Positions 24,723 through 32,410 of a DNA stretch of 61,669 bases are shown here, piece after piece. A program made the translations under genes and the position numbers. Position 1 is the stretch's first letter. Every line of letters begins with the position of its first letter. This stretch comes from Firmicutes bacterium UBA4996 (GTDB lineage Bacteria; Bacillota; Limnochordia; Darwinibacteriales; Darwinibacteriaceae), in assembly GCA_002396805.1 (NCBI GenBank), contig DGYW01000029.1, forward strand, positions 49,184 through 110,852, written 5' to 3'. The notes under the pieces are model-generated. The model made no database searches and was not told the DNA's origin. It saw nothing but the letters and a program-made list of their open reading frames with translations.

Positions 24723-25898
24723 CTAAAACAACTTTTTCGAATTTAACATTAGGCATTCTGTTTTCTCTAGAGCTTCCTCAATCAACCCGGCCACATCTAG
24801 CTCATGTTCAGCCCTTAGCACTTGTTCAATAGTTGGCCTGGTGGCAGGGTTCTTCGGAACAAATACTGTACAGCAATCTTCATAGGGCAAAATGGAGGTT
24901 TCGTAAGTCCCGATCTGTACCGCTAGATCCACAATCTCCTGCTTATCAAGGCCAATTAGAGGACGATAGATTGGGGTAGAGGTAACAGCGTTAATCGTAT
25001 GAATGCTCTCCATAGTCTGGCTGGCCACTTGACCGAGGCTATCCCCAGTTATGATAGCATACGCTCGCTCTCGCTCGGCTAGCTCGGTTGCAATTCGCAG
25101 CATAAACCTGCGCATGAGCGTGATGCTCAAAGATGGATACGAACTCTGTTGCAGAGCTTTTTGGATTTCAGTAAAGTACGCAATCCATAGCTTAAGAGAG
25201 CCCTGAGCGTTGTAGTGACTGAGTTGGCGACCTAATTCTATTACCTTTTCTTTAGAACGTTCCGATGTGAAGGGGTAGGAGTAAAAATGCAACCCTTCAA
25301 CATTTACACCCCGTTTCATAGACAAAAAGCCAGCTACGGGACTGTCAATTCCACCGGAAAGCAATAATATGCCCTTTCCAGAAGAGCCCGCAGGTAACCC
25401 GCCCAAACAGGGTATAACTTGGGAGTATAAAAAGGCTCCTTCTTGGCGCACTTCCACATGAAGAATGAAATCGGGATTATGCACATCTACCGTCAAATGG
25501 GAAAAGTTATGCAGAACATGTCCCCCTAAGGCATTACTCAGCTCTGGGCTGGTTAAGGGAAATCTCTTGTTGGGCCGTCGGGTCTCCACTTTAAAGGTGC
25601 GCCCCGGCGTATCTTGGATCACCAAGGTGGCCCCTTCTTTGATCTGTTCTAGATCAAGTTCTCGCTTGAGAACGGGGGACACGGAGACGATCCCAAAAAC
25701 TCCTTGCAGGCGTTGGGCCAGTTCTTCCCAATTATCAGACGTCTCTAGATAGATTCTTCCGAAGGTTTTTGTTATGCGCCCGTGGGGGAGATCGTTTATG
25801 CTAGAACGGATATTTCCTAAGAGAATATCCTCAAAGATCTTGCGATTACGTCCTTTTAGACTGAGTTCACCATAGCGGATTAAAAGCAAAGGATACAC
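24723..25898 (-). CDS. thiI: tRNA sulfurtransferase ThiI (4-thiouridine synthesis)
   Basis: ThiI adenylates U8 of tRNA and installs sulfur to form 4-thiouridine; in some bacteria it also serves thiamine synthesis. The 391-residue protein has the amino-terminal ferredoxin-like region (LLIRYGELSLKGRNRKIFED), a THUMP domain, and the PP-loop LLSGGIDSPVAGFL near residue 180. It ends about residue 390 without the C-terminal rhodanese domain of the E. coli enzyme, the short form typical of Firmicutes paired with a dedicated cysteine desulfurase, which is indeed the upstream gene. The start is GTG at 25898, 9 bases after the desulfurase stop. Confidence 0.92.
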   Translation of the reverse strand: MYPLLLIRYGELSLKGRNRKIFEDILLGNIRSSINDLPHGRITKTFGRIYLETSDNWEELAQRLQGVFGIVSVSPVLKRELDLEQIKEGATLVIQDTPGRTFKVETRRPNKRFPLTSPELSNALGGHVLHNFSHLTVDVHNPDFILHVEVRQEGAFLYSQVIPCLGGLPAGSSGKGILLLSGGIDSPVAGFLSMKRGVNVEGLHFYSYPFTSERSKEKVIELGRQLSHYNAQGSLKLWIAYFTEIQKALQQSSYPSLSITLMRRFMLRIATELAERERAYAIITGDSLGQVASQTMESIHTINAVTSTPIYRPLIGLDKQEIVDLAVQIGTYETSILPYEDCCTVFVPKNPATRPTIEQVLRAEHELDVAGLIEEALEKTECLMLNSKKLF

Positions 25899-25907
25899 TG
25901 CAGCACC

Positions 25908-27077
25908 TCACATATAAATACTGCGAATTTCTTCAACAGTTTCTTTTAGACTATAAACCACGTACTTAATTTGGTCAAGGGTTAGTTGGGGCCCTAGGCT
26001 GAGGCGAATGGCGCCAAGGATTTCCTCCTGGGGCAGGCCGATCGCCTCTAGCACGTGGGACGCACCTTTTCGTTTGGAGGAACAGGCAGCTCCCATGGAC
26101 ACGAAGATCCTTTTTTGCTCTAGAAAATGGACTAGCACTTCACCACGAATCCCCAGAAAACTTACATTGAGTAGATGAGGCGCTCCATCTTCCGGACTAT
26201 TGATGCGCGAATTGGGAATACTGCTAACCCCTGCTAGGAGAGTTTTCCGTAAAGTAGCCATCTGTGCAGTGTTCTCTTGGAATTTATCCGTGACTAACTG
26301 GATAGCTTTCGTTATTCCTACAATACCAGGGATGTTTTCAGTACCTGGCCGTAGTCCCCCTTCTTGGTTGCCTCCAAACATGATTGGTCTCAGATGAGCC
26401 TGGCGCTGGGCGTATAAAAGGCCAATACCCTTAGGCCCGAATATTTTGTGGCCACTGAAGGTCATAAGATGGGCCTTTGAAGCAGTAATGCTCAGCGGGA
26501 TGTGCCCTAGTGCTTGTACTGCATCTACATGAAAGATGATCTTCTGTTGACGAGTTTGGTTTTCCCGTTCAATTAGTTTGCCCACTTGGTTAAGTGGGGT
26601 TATGGTTCCCAACTCATTGTTTACCGCCATCACGCTGATTAATCTGGTATTTGGCTGTATAAGTCCATACAGTTTAAGTGGATCGATGCGACCGTGGCTA
26701 TCCACGGGGAAGTAGGTTACTTCCCACCCACGGCTTTCTAGGTGCTTAACTACATTGAGAACTGATGGGTGTTCAATGGGAGTGGTGATCAGATGTCCAG
26801 GATTGCGCAGTAGATAAGGTGCGTTAGCTACCCCTTGGATGGCTAGATTGTTAGCTTCCGTGCCACTGGCGGTAAAGAATAATTCACCTGGGTGAACTTG
26901 CAAAATGCTGGCAATTTGAGAGCGACAAGCGGACATGGTCTTTTCCGCAGCTATACCCCGTAGATGGGGTGAAGAAGGATTGCCGAATTGGACTGACCAA
27001 TAGGGTTCCATGGCTTGAAGCACTTCGTCGGCAACCGCCGTAGTGGCGCTGTTGTCCAGATAAATTTCGTTTTGCAT
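25908..27077 (-). CDS. Cysteine desulfurase (NifS/IscS family, NifZ-like partner of ThiI)
   Basis: A PLP enzyme that releases sulfur from cysteine as a protein persulfide. The 389 residues include IYLDNSATT at the start, the PLP-binding Lys in TFSGHKIFGPKG near residue 205, and the catalytic Cys in SMGAACSSKRKG near residue 325. It lacks ISCU/HscA-type neighbours and lies directly upstream of thiI, so it is probably the sulfur donor for 4-thiouridine, as NifZ is in Bacillus. AGGAGG precedes the ATG. Confidence 0.92.
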   Translation of the reverse strand: MQNEIYLDNSATTAVADEVLQAMEPYWSVQFGNPSSPHLRGIAAEKTMSACRSQIASILQVHPGELFFTASGTEANNLAIQGVANAPYLLRNPGHLITTPIEHPSVLNVVKHLESRGWEVTYFPVDSHGRIDPLKLYGLIQPNTRLISVMAVNNELGTITPLNQVGKLIERENQTRQQKIIFHVDAVQALGHIPLSITASKAHLMTFSGHKIFGPKGIGLLYAQRQAHLRPIMFGGNQEGGLRPGTENIPGIVGITKAIQLVTDKFQENTAQMATLRKTLLAGVSSIPNSRINSPEDGAPHLLNVSFLGIRGEVLVHFLEQKRIFVSMGAACSSKRKGASHVLEAIGLPQEEILGAIRLSLGPQLTLDQIKYVVYSLKETVEEIRSIYM

Positions 27078-27182
27078 AGGTAGAACCTCCTAAGGCCAAA
27101 ACTCCGTTTGGTACATCCTATTTCTAGTATTTACTCTTGTTTTCCTTCTTTCTCCAACATATGATTAGATTAGGTGATTAAA

Positions 27183-28334
27183 ATGACAAAGTGGTACTGG
27201 TATATGGGTTGGAAACAAACCCGCTATTATCGTAAACAGACAGCCATTTGTGTTGGTGGAATCGCCGCCACGGTTGTGGTGCTCATGGTTATTTTATCCT
27301 TCGGTCAAGGTATCGAGGATTTTCTTACTGAAAGGATTCTTTTGTTAACCCCGCACTTGACACTAGAGGCAGGGTCTAACGATTTCGTTAGGACAGATTG
27401 GCAGCATGTCTTAGAACAGACACCAGGTATCGTAGGGAGTTCGCCCTATCTCTTATTTCCCGGTCTTTTGCAGAGAGGCCTAGTGAGTGAAGCGGTCTTA
27501 TTTAAGGGCGTTGATTGGGATCTAGAAAATGAACTTTTTGATTTGGAACAGCTCTTGGAAAAGGGTCAGTGGGCCCAAATTAGGGGCGGTATGGGGCTAG
27601 TCTTAGGAGCTGAGCTAGGGAGAAAACTCGGTGTAGATGTGGGTACACCAGTTACTGTGCTCACCACTAACGGTGGTCAAATTATTCCCGTGTCTGGGCT
27701 ATTTTACACCGGTTATTATCCCCTTGATGGAGGCTTGGTGTTGCTACCTTTAGATGTAAGTCAAGAGATTCTTAACGTTGAGGGAGTCAGTGGCTACGGC
27801 CTAAAAGTCGCCGACTTTCCTCATGTGGAAAGGTATATTTTGCCGCTCCAGGAGCTGACGGATTTATGGGTTCGACCTTGGTACGAGCGAGAGCAGACTC
27901 TGTTCATTTCTATGTCTGTACAAAAAATTGTCTTAATCTGGATTATGCTCTTTTCCATGTTAGTGAGTGCCCTTGGAATCATGAACATTTTCTTACTCAG
28001 AAGCTGGCAACAGCGGCGTAATGTGGGGGTTTTTCGGACTCTTGGTGCTACTCCCAAGCAAATCGGTGCTCTTTTTTTAGCCCAAGGTATCTATTGTGGT
28101 GCACTTGGTGGGTTGCTAGGTGTGCTATTGGCTTGGATTGCCGTCTTCGGTTTGGGGTTTGTGCAAATTAGCTTGCCCCAGGTGTTTTATCTGGAACGCC
28201 TACCGATTAGTTGGGCTTCTGGTGACTTATGGTGGGTGTTACTCTTAGCCCTCAGTACAGGCTTATTGGCGGTAGTGTGGCCTGCTTGGCGCATGACTAA
28301 GATAGAACCGGGGGAGGTGGTGCGCGGTGAGTAG
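27183..28334 (+). CDS. ABC transporter permease, LolC/LolE-MacB (FtsX) family
   Basis: The 383-residue protein has one helix near the start (about 18-42), a MacB-like periplasmic domain (about 45-245) with VLGAELGRKLGVDVG, and three C-terminal helices around the GVFRTLGATPKQIGALFLAQG loop that is diagnostic of FtsX-domain permeases. ATG 27183 follows AGGTGA by 5 bases. It overlaps the ATPase gene by 8 bases. Together with the lipoprotein gene at 29013, a role in lipoprotein release or envelope maintenance is plausible; macrolide or peptide export is the alternative. Confidence 0.8.
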   Translation: MTKWYWYMGWKQTRYYRKQTAICVGGIAATVVVLMVILSFGQGIEDFLTERILLLTPHLTLEAGSNDFVRTDWQHVLEQTPGIVGSSPYLLFPGLLQRGLVSEAVLFKGVDWDLENELFDLEQLLEKGQWAQIRGGMGLVLGAELGRKLGVDVGTPVTVLTTNGGQIIPVSGLFYTGYYPLDGGLVLLPLDVSQEILNVEGVSGYGLKVADFPHVERYILPLQELTDLWVRPWYEREQTLFISMSVQKIVLIWIMLFSMLVSALGIMNIFLLRSWQQRRNVGVFRTLGATPKQIGALFLAQGIYCGALGGLLGVLLAWIAVFGLGFVQISLPQVFYLERLPISWASGDLWWVLLLALSTGLLAVVWPAWRMTKIEPGEVVRGE

Positions 28335-29016
28335 CTTGGTGGAACTACGAAAAGTTCAGAAGGTGTATAGCCAAGTCCCCACTCCAGTTTTAGCCGGGGT
28401 TAATCTCCAGATTACGCCAGGCGAACGTCTCGTGATTTTGGGAGCCTCCGGTTCAGGAAAAACAACTTTATTACACCTCCTTGGGCTCCTACTCAAGGCC
28501 GATGAAGGGCAGGTCTTAATGGATGGTGCGGATGCTCAAGTGTGGTCGGAGCACAAGCGGGCCAGTTGGCGCAGGTCTAATCTGGGGTATGTGTTCCAGG
28601 ATTTTGGCCTAATCCCGGAATTGACCTTGGAAGAAAATGTTGAACTACCCCTGCGTATCGCTGGTATAAAGTCCCAGGCAGGGTTGGCTAAGGAACTTTT
28701 GGCACAAGTTGGTTTAGCTGGTAGGAGAAAGTCTTTTCCTAGCGAAGTAAGTGGTGGAGAAAGTCAAAGAGTAGCAATTGCCAGGGCCTTAATCGGTCAA
28801 CCGAAAATAGTATTGGCTGATGAACCTACAGGCAATTTGCAGCGGCAGCAAGGAGAAGAAATAGCTAACTTGTTCCGGAAATTGCAACATGAATTGGGTT
28901 TTAGTCTAGTGGTTGCTACCCATAACGAAGAAATCGCTGGACTTTTGCAAGCGAGAGTGTTCAGATTATCTTCCGGGAGTTTGGAGTGCCAAGGGAATGG
29001 AGGAAATGCACAGTGA
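28327..29016 (+). CDS. ABC transporter ATPase, LolD/MacB family
   Basis: A 229-residue ATPase: Walker A GASGSGKTT, Q-loop VFQDFGL, signature VSGGESQRVAIARAL, Walker B IVLADEPTGNL, H-loop ATHNEE. The LADEPTGNL form is typical of LolD/FtsE/MacB. The GTG start at 28327 overlaps the permease end, and its TGA overlaps the lipoprotein gene start (GTGA), so the three proteins are translationally coupled and should work together. Confidence 0.85.
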   Translation: MSSLVELRKVQKVYSQVPTPVLAGVNLQITPGERLVILGASGSGKTTLLHLLGLLLKADEGQVLMDGADAQVWSEHKRASWRRSNLGYVFQDFGLIPELTLEENVELPLRIAGIKSQAGLAKELLAQVGLAGRRKSFPSEVSGGESQRVAIARALIGQPKIVLADEPTGNLQRQQGEEIANLFRKLQHELGFSLVVATHNEEIAGLLQARVFRLSSGSLECQGNGGNAQ

Positions 29017-29723
29017 AACGAAAATTGGGATTGTTAGTGCTGGTTGTTCTATTACTAGCAGGTTGTTCCACCCATGAACGTGTGATGGTGCCGCCGAAAG
29101 TAAATGTAGGTGGATCCAACACTATTGCCATTTTATTCTTCGACAATTTAACCGATGATTATGCCCTGTCTCATGAGGTTGAGCAACAACTAAGTCGACA
29201 ACTTTCTGCGTATTATCGGGTAATTGAACCCATCGAAGCAGAATGGGCTTTAGTCCGCCTAGGTCTGCGACGGGGTCAAGCACCTTCACCTGATGAGGTA
29301 GTACGCCTGGGGCAATTGCTAGGTGTAGATGCGGTTTTGTTTGGGGAAGTGGCAGGTTACTTTGCTCCCATTACCCAGACTTCACCTTACATCGTAGGCA
29401 GCAGGGATAACGAAAAGGGTCAGAGAGAAAATAAGTGGGAAATTGCTCAAACCACCAATGTTATGGTGAGCTTCACAGGTCGCGTCATGAGCACACGTGG
29501 CGGTAACATTATCTACAGAGAGCGGGTGGAGGGCGAAGCTAGTCGTGACCGGAAGGATTCCCTAGAATGGTTCCCTGAAGGGAAAAAACCTAGTCTTTGG
29601 TCTATTCCACGGCCAAGTAGTATAGATGTGTCCAGTGCCCGTCAAAGTGCGTTGCGGGAAGCGGTTGATCAATTTACCGCTGAGTTATTACCTACTTATG
29701 TTTGGCGCAAAGTGGAGCAATAG
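29013..29723 (+). CDS. Lipoprotein with a CsgG/LpoB-like N-terminal domain
   Basis: Start GTG 29013 follows GGAGG by 9 bases and gives MKRKLGLLVLVVLLLAGCST, a clear lipoprotein signal with lipobox LAGC. The 236-residue product then shows IAILFFDNLTDDYALSHEVEQQL and LGQLLGVDAVLFGEVAGY, the pattern of the CsgG/LpoB/FlgT-type domain. Such lipoproteins act in the outer membrane as pore subunits or as activators of wall enzymes. Coupling to an LolCD-like transporter suggests either a substrate or a periplasmic partner. A promoter for metK begins right after its stop. Confidence 0.7.
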   Translation: MKRKLGLLVLVVLLLAGCSTHERVMVPPKVNVGGSNTIAILFFDNLTDDYALSHEVEQQLSRQLSAYYRVIEPIEAEWALVRLGLRRGQAPSPDEVVRLGQLLGVDAVLFGEVAGYFAPITQTSPYIVGSRDNEKGQRENKWEIAQTTNVMVSFTGRVMSTRGGNIIYRERVEGEASRDRKDSLEWFPEGKKPSLWSIPRPSSIDVSSARQSALREAVDQFTAELLPTYVWRKVEQ

Positions 29724-29724
29724 T

Positions 29725-29753
29725 TTGACAGCATAAAGGGAAAATGATAGACT
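29725..29753 (+). promoter_or_regulatory. Promoter of the metK leader
   Basis: A perfect TTGACA (29725-29730), a 17-base spacer and TAGACT (29748-29753) preceded by TG form a strong housekeeping promoter just upstream of the SAM-I aptamer. Confidence 0.8.
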
Positions 29754-29770
29754 ATCAAAAGAATGCATAT

Positions 29771-29894
29771 TCTCATCAAGAGTGGTGGAGGGACTGGCCC
29801 AATGAAACCCGGCAACCAGCAGAAATGCCAGGTGCTAATTCCCGCAAGACCCCGCGAGAGGGTTAACCCTCGGGGGAGGTTTTGAGAGATGAGA
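29771..29894 (+). promoter_or_regulatory. SAM-I (S-box) riboswitch upstream of metK
   Basis: Core S-box elements are in order: AGTGGTGGAGGGACTGGCCC, ATGAAACCCGGCAACC, AGGTGCTAATTCC, closed by P1 TCTCATC (29771-29777) with GATGAGA (29888-29894). SAM binding stabilises P1 and lets the terminator at 29920 form, so metK is turned off when SAM is plentiful. The P4 region is long, with GCGAGAGGGTTAACCCTCG inside. Confidence 0.95.
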
Positions 29895-29919
29895 GATCCG
29901 ACTTCTCTCATGCACTGAT

Positions 29920-29944
29920 CCTCTCCCATTAGGGAGAGGTTTTA
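29920..29944 (+). terminator. SAM-dependent terminator of the metK riboswitch
   Basis: CCTCTCCC pairs with GGGAGAGG around ATTA, followed by TTTTA. It is the expression platform of the S-box; the GAGAG and CTCTC stretches before it can form the competing antiterminator with P1 bases. Confidence 0.88.
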
Positions 29945-29968
29945 TATTGCAGAAAAAAGGTGATCATT

Positions 29969-31150
29969 ATGGCACGCAGAAGATATTTATTTACCTCAGA
30001 ATCGGTGACAGAGGGACATCCCGATAAGGTTTGTGACCAAATTTCCGATGCAATTTTAGATGCGATACTAGAACAGGATCCGCAAGCTCGGGTAGCATGT
30101 GAGACTGCTATCTCCACAGGCCTAGCCCTTATTCTAGGCGAAATTAGCACTGATTGTTATGTGGAAATACCTCATATTGTCCGAGAAGTGATTAGGGAAA
30201 TTGGTTATGATCGGGCAAAATATGGCTTTGACGCGGACACCTGTGCGGTTCTCACAGCTATTGAAGAGCAATCCCCTGATATTGCCTTAGGGGTCAATAC
30301 CGCACTAGAGCAGCGCTCTGGAGATAGTGATCTAGATTCGCAAATGGGAGCTGGAGATCAGGGACTTATGTTTGGCTATGCCACCGATGAGACCCCAGAG
30401 CTCATGCCTATGCCTATTGCCCTAGCCCATAAGCTGGCCAAGCGCCTGGCGGACGTGCGCAAAAATGGCGAATTTCCCTACCTAAGGCCCGACGGTAAAA
30501 CGCAAGTCTCCATCTTGTATGATGAAGAGGATCGGCCAGTGGCAGTAGACACTGTGGTCCTTTCGACCCAACATCATCCAGAGGTAGATCAAGACACTAT
30601 TTATAAAGACATGCTAGAGCAGGTGATTAAGCCTATTATTCCAGTGGAACTTTGGCAGGATCAAACCAAGGTCTTAGTCAATCCTACCGGTCGGTTTGTA
30701 GTGGGAGGGCCCCTTGGTGATGCAGGTTTGACAGGGCGGAAGATTATAGTGGATAGCTATGGCGGTTTCGGGCGTCATGGTGGGGGTGCCTTTTCTGGTA
30801 AGGATCCATCCAAGGTTGATCGCTCAGGTTCTTATGCCGCTCGTTATGTGGCCAAAAACATTGTGGCTGCTGGTCTAGCCAAGCGTGTGGAGGTTCAGGT
30901 GGCCTACGCCATCGGCGTGGCTAAACCTATTTCGCTCTATGTGAATACCTTTGGTACAGGAGTAATTCCAGAAGAGGAAATTGAAAACTTAGTGCGTAAG
31001 ACCTTCGATCTGCGTCCCGCGGCCATCATTCGGGAATTAGGTTTGCAGCGACCCTTGTATCGTCAGGTGGCTGCCTATGGCCATTTTGGTCGCACCGACT
31101 TGGATCTACCTTGGGAAAAGCTGGACAGGGTTGACCACTTAAAGCGTTAG
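29969..31150 (+). CDS. metK: S-adenosylmethionine synthetase MetK
   Basis: MetK makes SAM from methionine and ATP. The 393-residue protein is full length: FTSESVTEGHPDKVCDQISD at the start, GAGDQGLMFGYA near residue 115, GGAFSGKDPSKVDRS near 260 and the closing HFGRTDLDLPWE. ATG 29969 follows AAGGTGA by 5 bases. It is a single-gene transcript controlled by the SAM-I riboswitch and closed by its own terminator. Confidence 0.97.
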   Translation: MARRRYLFTSESVTEGHPDKVCDQISDAILDAILEQDPQARVACETAISTGLALILGEISTDCYVEIPHIVREVIREIGYDRAKYGFDADTCAVLTAIEEQSPDIALGVNTALEQRSGDSDLDSQMGAGDQGLMFGYATDETPELMPMPIALAHKLAKRLADVRKNGEFPYLRPDGKTQVSILYDEEDRPVAVDTVVLSTQHHPEVDQDTIYKDMLEQVIKPIIPVELWQDQTKVLVNPTGRFVVGGPLGDAGLTGRKIIVDSYGGFGRHGGGAFSGKDPSKVDRSGSYAARYVAKNIVAAGLAKRVEVQVAYAIGVAKPISLYVNTFGTGVIPEEEIENLVRKTFDLRPAAIIRELGLQRPLYRQVAAYGHFGRTDLDLPWEKLDRVDHLKR

Positions 31151-31178
31151 TTTTTGGGGTCCTAGGGGCCCCTTTTTT
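31151..31178 (+). terminator. Terminator of metK
   Basis: GGGGTCC and GGGCCCC form seven pairs (one U-G) around a TAG loop, followed by six T, immediately after the metK stop. Confidence 0.85.
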
Positions 31179-31207
31179 CTAAGCATAATATTCAGAAAAT
31201 GATTGAT

Positions 31208-31236
31208 TTGACAAAACAGTTAGAGGAGAGTATAAT
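31208..31236 (+). promoter_or_regulatory. Full-consensus promoter of the secreted three-gene cassette
   Basis: TTGACA (31208-31213), 17 bases, TATAAT (31231-31236): a perfect sigma-A promoter. It implies strong constitutive transcription of the three secreted-protein genes that follow, with a leader of about 30 bases. Confidence 0.88.
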
Positions 31237-31271
31237 CATAGCAGGGTCTATCTTATGAGGGAGGATGTTTG

Positions 31272-31733
31272 TTGGTTAAGCGTACACATTGTTCATTAGC
31301 TTTCTGTCTTTTCGTGCTTTCAGTTTGGGGTGGGATCACTCACGCTTCAGGCGTGATAACCTTTCAAGTTGAAGTGATTCCGGGATTCACGATTTCTGCC
31401 CCCGATAGTCTTCTTTTTCCACCCGTAGCACCAGACCAAATCAGTCAGCAAGAACTGACGCTTAGAGTGTGGTCTAACGTGCAGTGGAACTTGTCCATCC
31501 GGGCCACCGGTGAAGAAGTGGAAGGTAGCTTGTTTGGATCGATAAAGGCACAGGGCGAAGATGGAGTCTGGTACGGTTTCTTTGGAGGAAACCGCACTTT
31601 GCGCTCTTCCCAAGCACCTACGGGAATAGCTGGGAAAGAGCTCAATATTCCTTTTCGTTTTGAAGGGAATTATAAGGACACTCCTGGTGTGTATTCCTTT
31701 GCTGTGGAGTTCACGGTGGTGCCAGCCCTATGA
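31272..31733 (+). CDS. Secreted beta-sandwich protein, candidate surface subunit
   Basis: TTG 31272 lies 7 bases after AGGGAGG; TTG 31269 is possible but close. The 153-residue product has a signal peptide (cleavage near THASG, about residue 26) and a single beta-rich domain of about 125 residues with the pattern LTLRVWSNVQWNLSIRA and a closing SFAVEFTVVPAL. It resembles pilin-like or spore-coat-U-like subunits in size and layout, but shows no paired Cys. A related strand pattern (LELWTNSQTEWQLRIEA) opens the third gene of the set. The gene overlaps the chaperone-like gene by 4 bases. Proposed role as the exported subunit is inference. Confidence 0.55.
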   Translation: MVKRTHCSLAFCLFVLSVWGGITHASGVITFQVEVIPGFTISAPDSLLFPPVAPDQISQQELTLRVWSNVQWNLSIRATGEEVEGSLFGSIKAQGEDGVWYGFFGGNRTLRSSQAPTGIAGKELNIPFRFEGNYKDTPGVYSFAVEFTVVPAL

Positions 31734-32410
31734 GAATCTTAGTCTCAGTCCTCCTTGTGCTCTGTTTAGGTGTAGGACAAGGTTGGGCTAAGGTTTCGGT
31801 CTCTCCAGTAATCATTGAAGCCACGGAGGTCAAGAAAGGCGATGTCTTTCAGGTGTGGTGTGCACAGGAGGGTAGTGAACCTTTAAATGTGCAGTTATCC
31901 CTAGCCCTCTTTGATCAGGATGGAGATGGTAACGTCTTCTTTCTCGAAGATCCGGAATCTGTCCACTTAGCCCATCGGGTCTTAAGACTAGAGCAGGAGC
32001 AATTTTCTATAGGGCCTCAAGAACAGCATGGTGTGGAGATTGAGGTCCTAGAAGATGACTTCACTAGCTTTTACGCTGTCTTGTTTGTTAAACCAGATCA
32101 ACCAGGTATTCCCACTCGTTTCGCGGTGCTGTTTCTGCTTTCGTCTAGTGGGTTACGCGAAGAGGTGACTGTATCCACTTGGGAACAAAAGGCGGAGAGT
32201 CTAGAGCTAACTATAGTTAATAGTGGCACCCGCCACGGTTTATGGCGAGGGGAGTTGCTACTTTATGACTCTAGTGGAAACCTAAACGAGAAAAGAGAGG
32301 TACAAAGTGGAGTTGTTCTGGCCGGGCGTAGTCGGGAGTGGGGAATTAGTCTGCCTGCTTGGGTGCAGCATGTTGAACTGACTACTCCTAGACAAGGAGC
32401 GGACAGGTGA
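31730..32410 (+). CDS. Secreted PapD-like (pilus chaperone-type) beta protein
   Basis: The 226-residue product has a signal peptide (about 1-20, ending GWAK) and the features of the first domain of a fimbrial chaperone: VSVSPVIIEATEVKKGDVFQV at the start, a central strand YAVLFVKP, and a second domain (about 135-215) with LELTIVNSGTRHGLWRGELL. Chaperones of archaic chaperone-usher systems have this two-immunoglobulin form and length. The conserved Arg/Lys pair of classical PapD cannot be placed with certainty. It overlaps both neighbours by 4 bases, so it is made together with them. Assignment rests on layout and context. Confidence 0.5.
   Translation: MRILVSVLLVLCLGVGQGWAKVSVSPVIIEATEVKKGDVFQVWCAQEGSEPLNVQLSLALFDQDGDGNVFFLEDPESVHLAHRVLRLEQEQFSIGPQEQHGVEIEVLEDDFTSFYAVLFVKPDQPGIPTRFAVLFLLSSSGLREEVTVSTWEQKAESLELTIVNSGTRHGLWRGELLLYDSSGNLNEKREVQSGVVLAGRSREWGISLPAWVQHVELTTPRQGADR

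Noticed and set aside
27137..27165. Promoter TTGTTT-17-TATGAT for the LolCD-like operon
   Set aside because: It would start transcription almost on the ribosome site at 27172; too little support to list.
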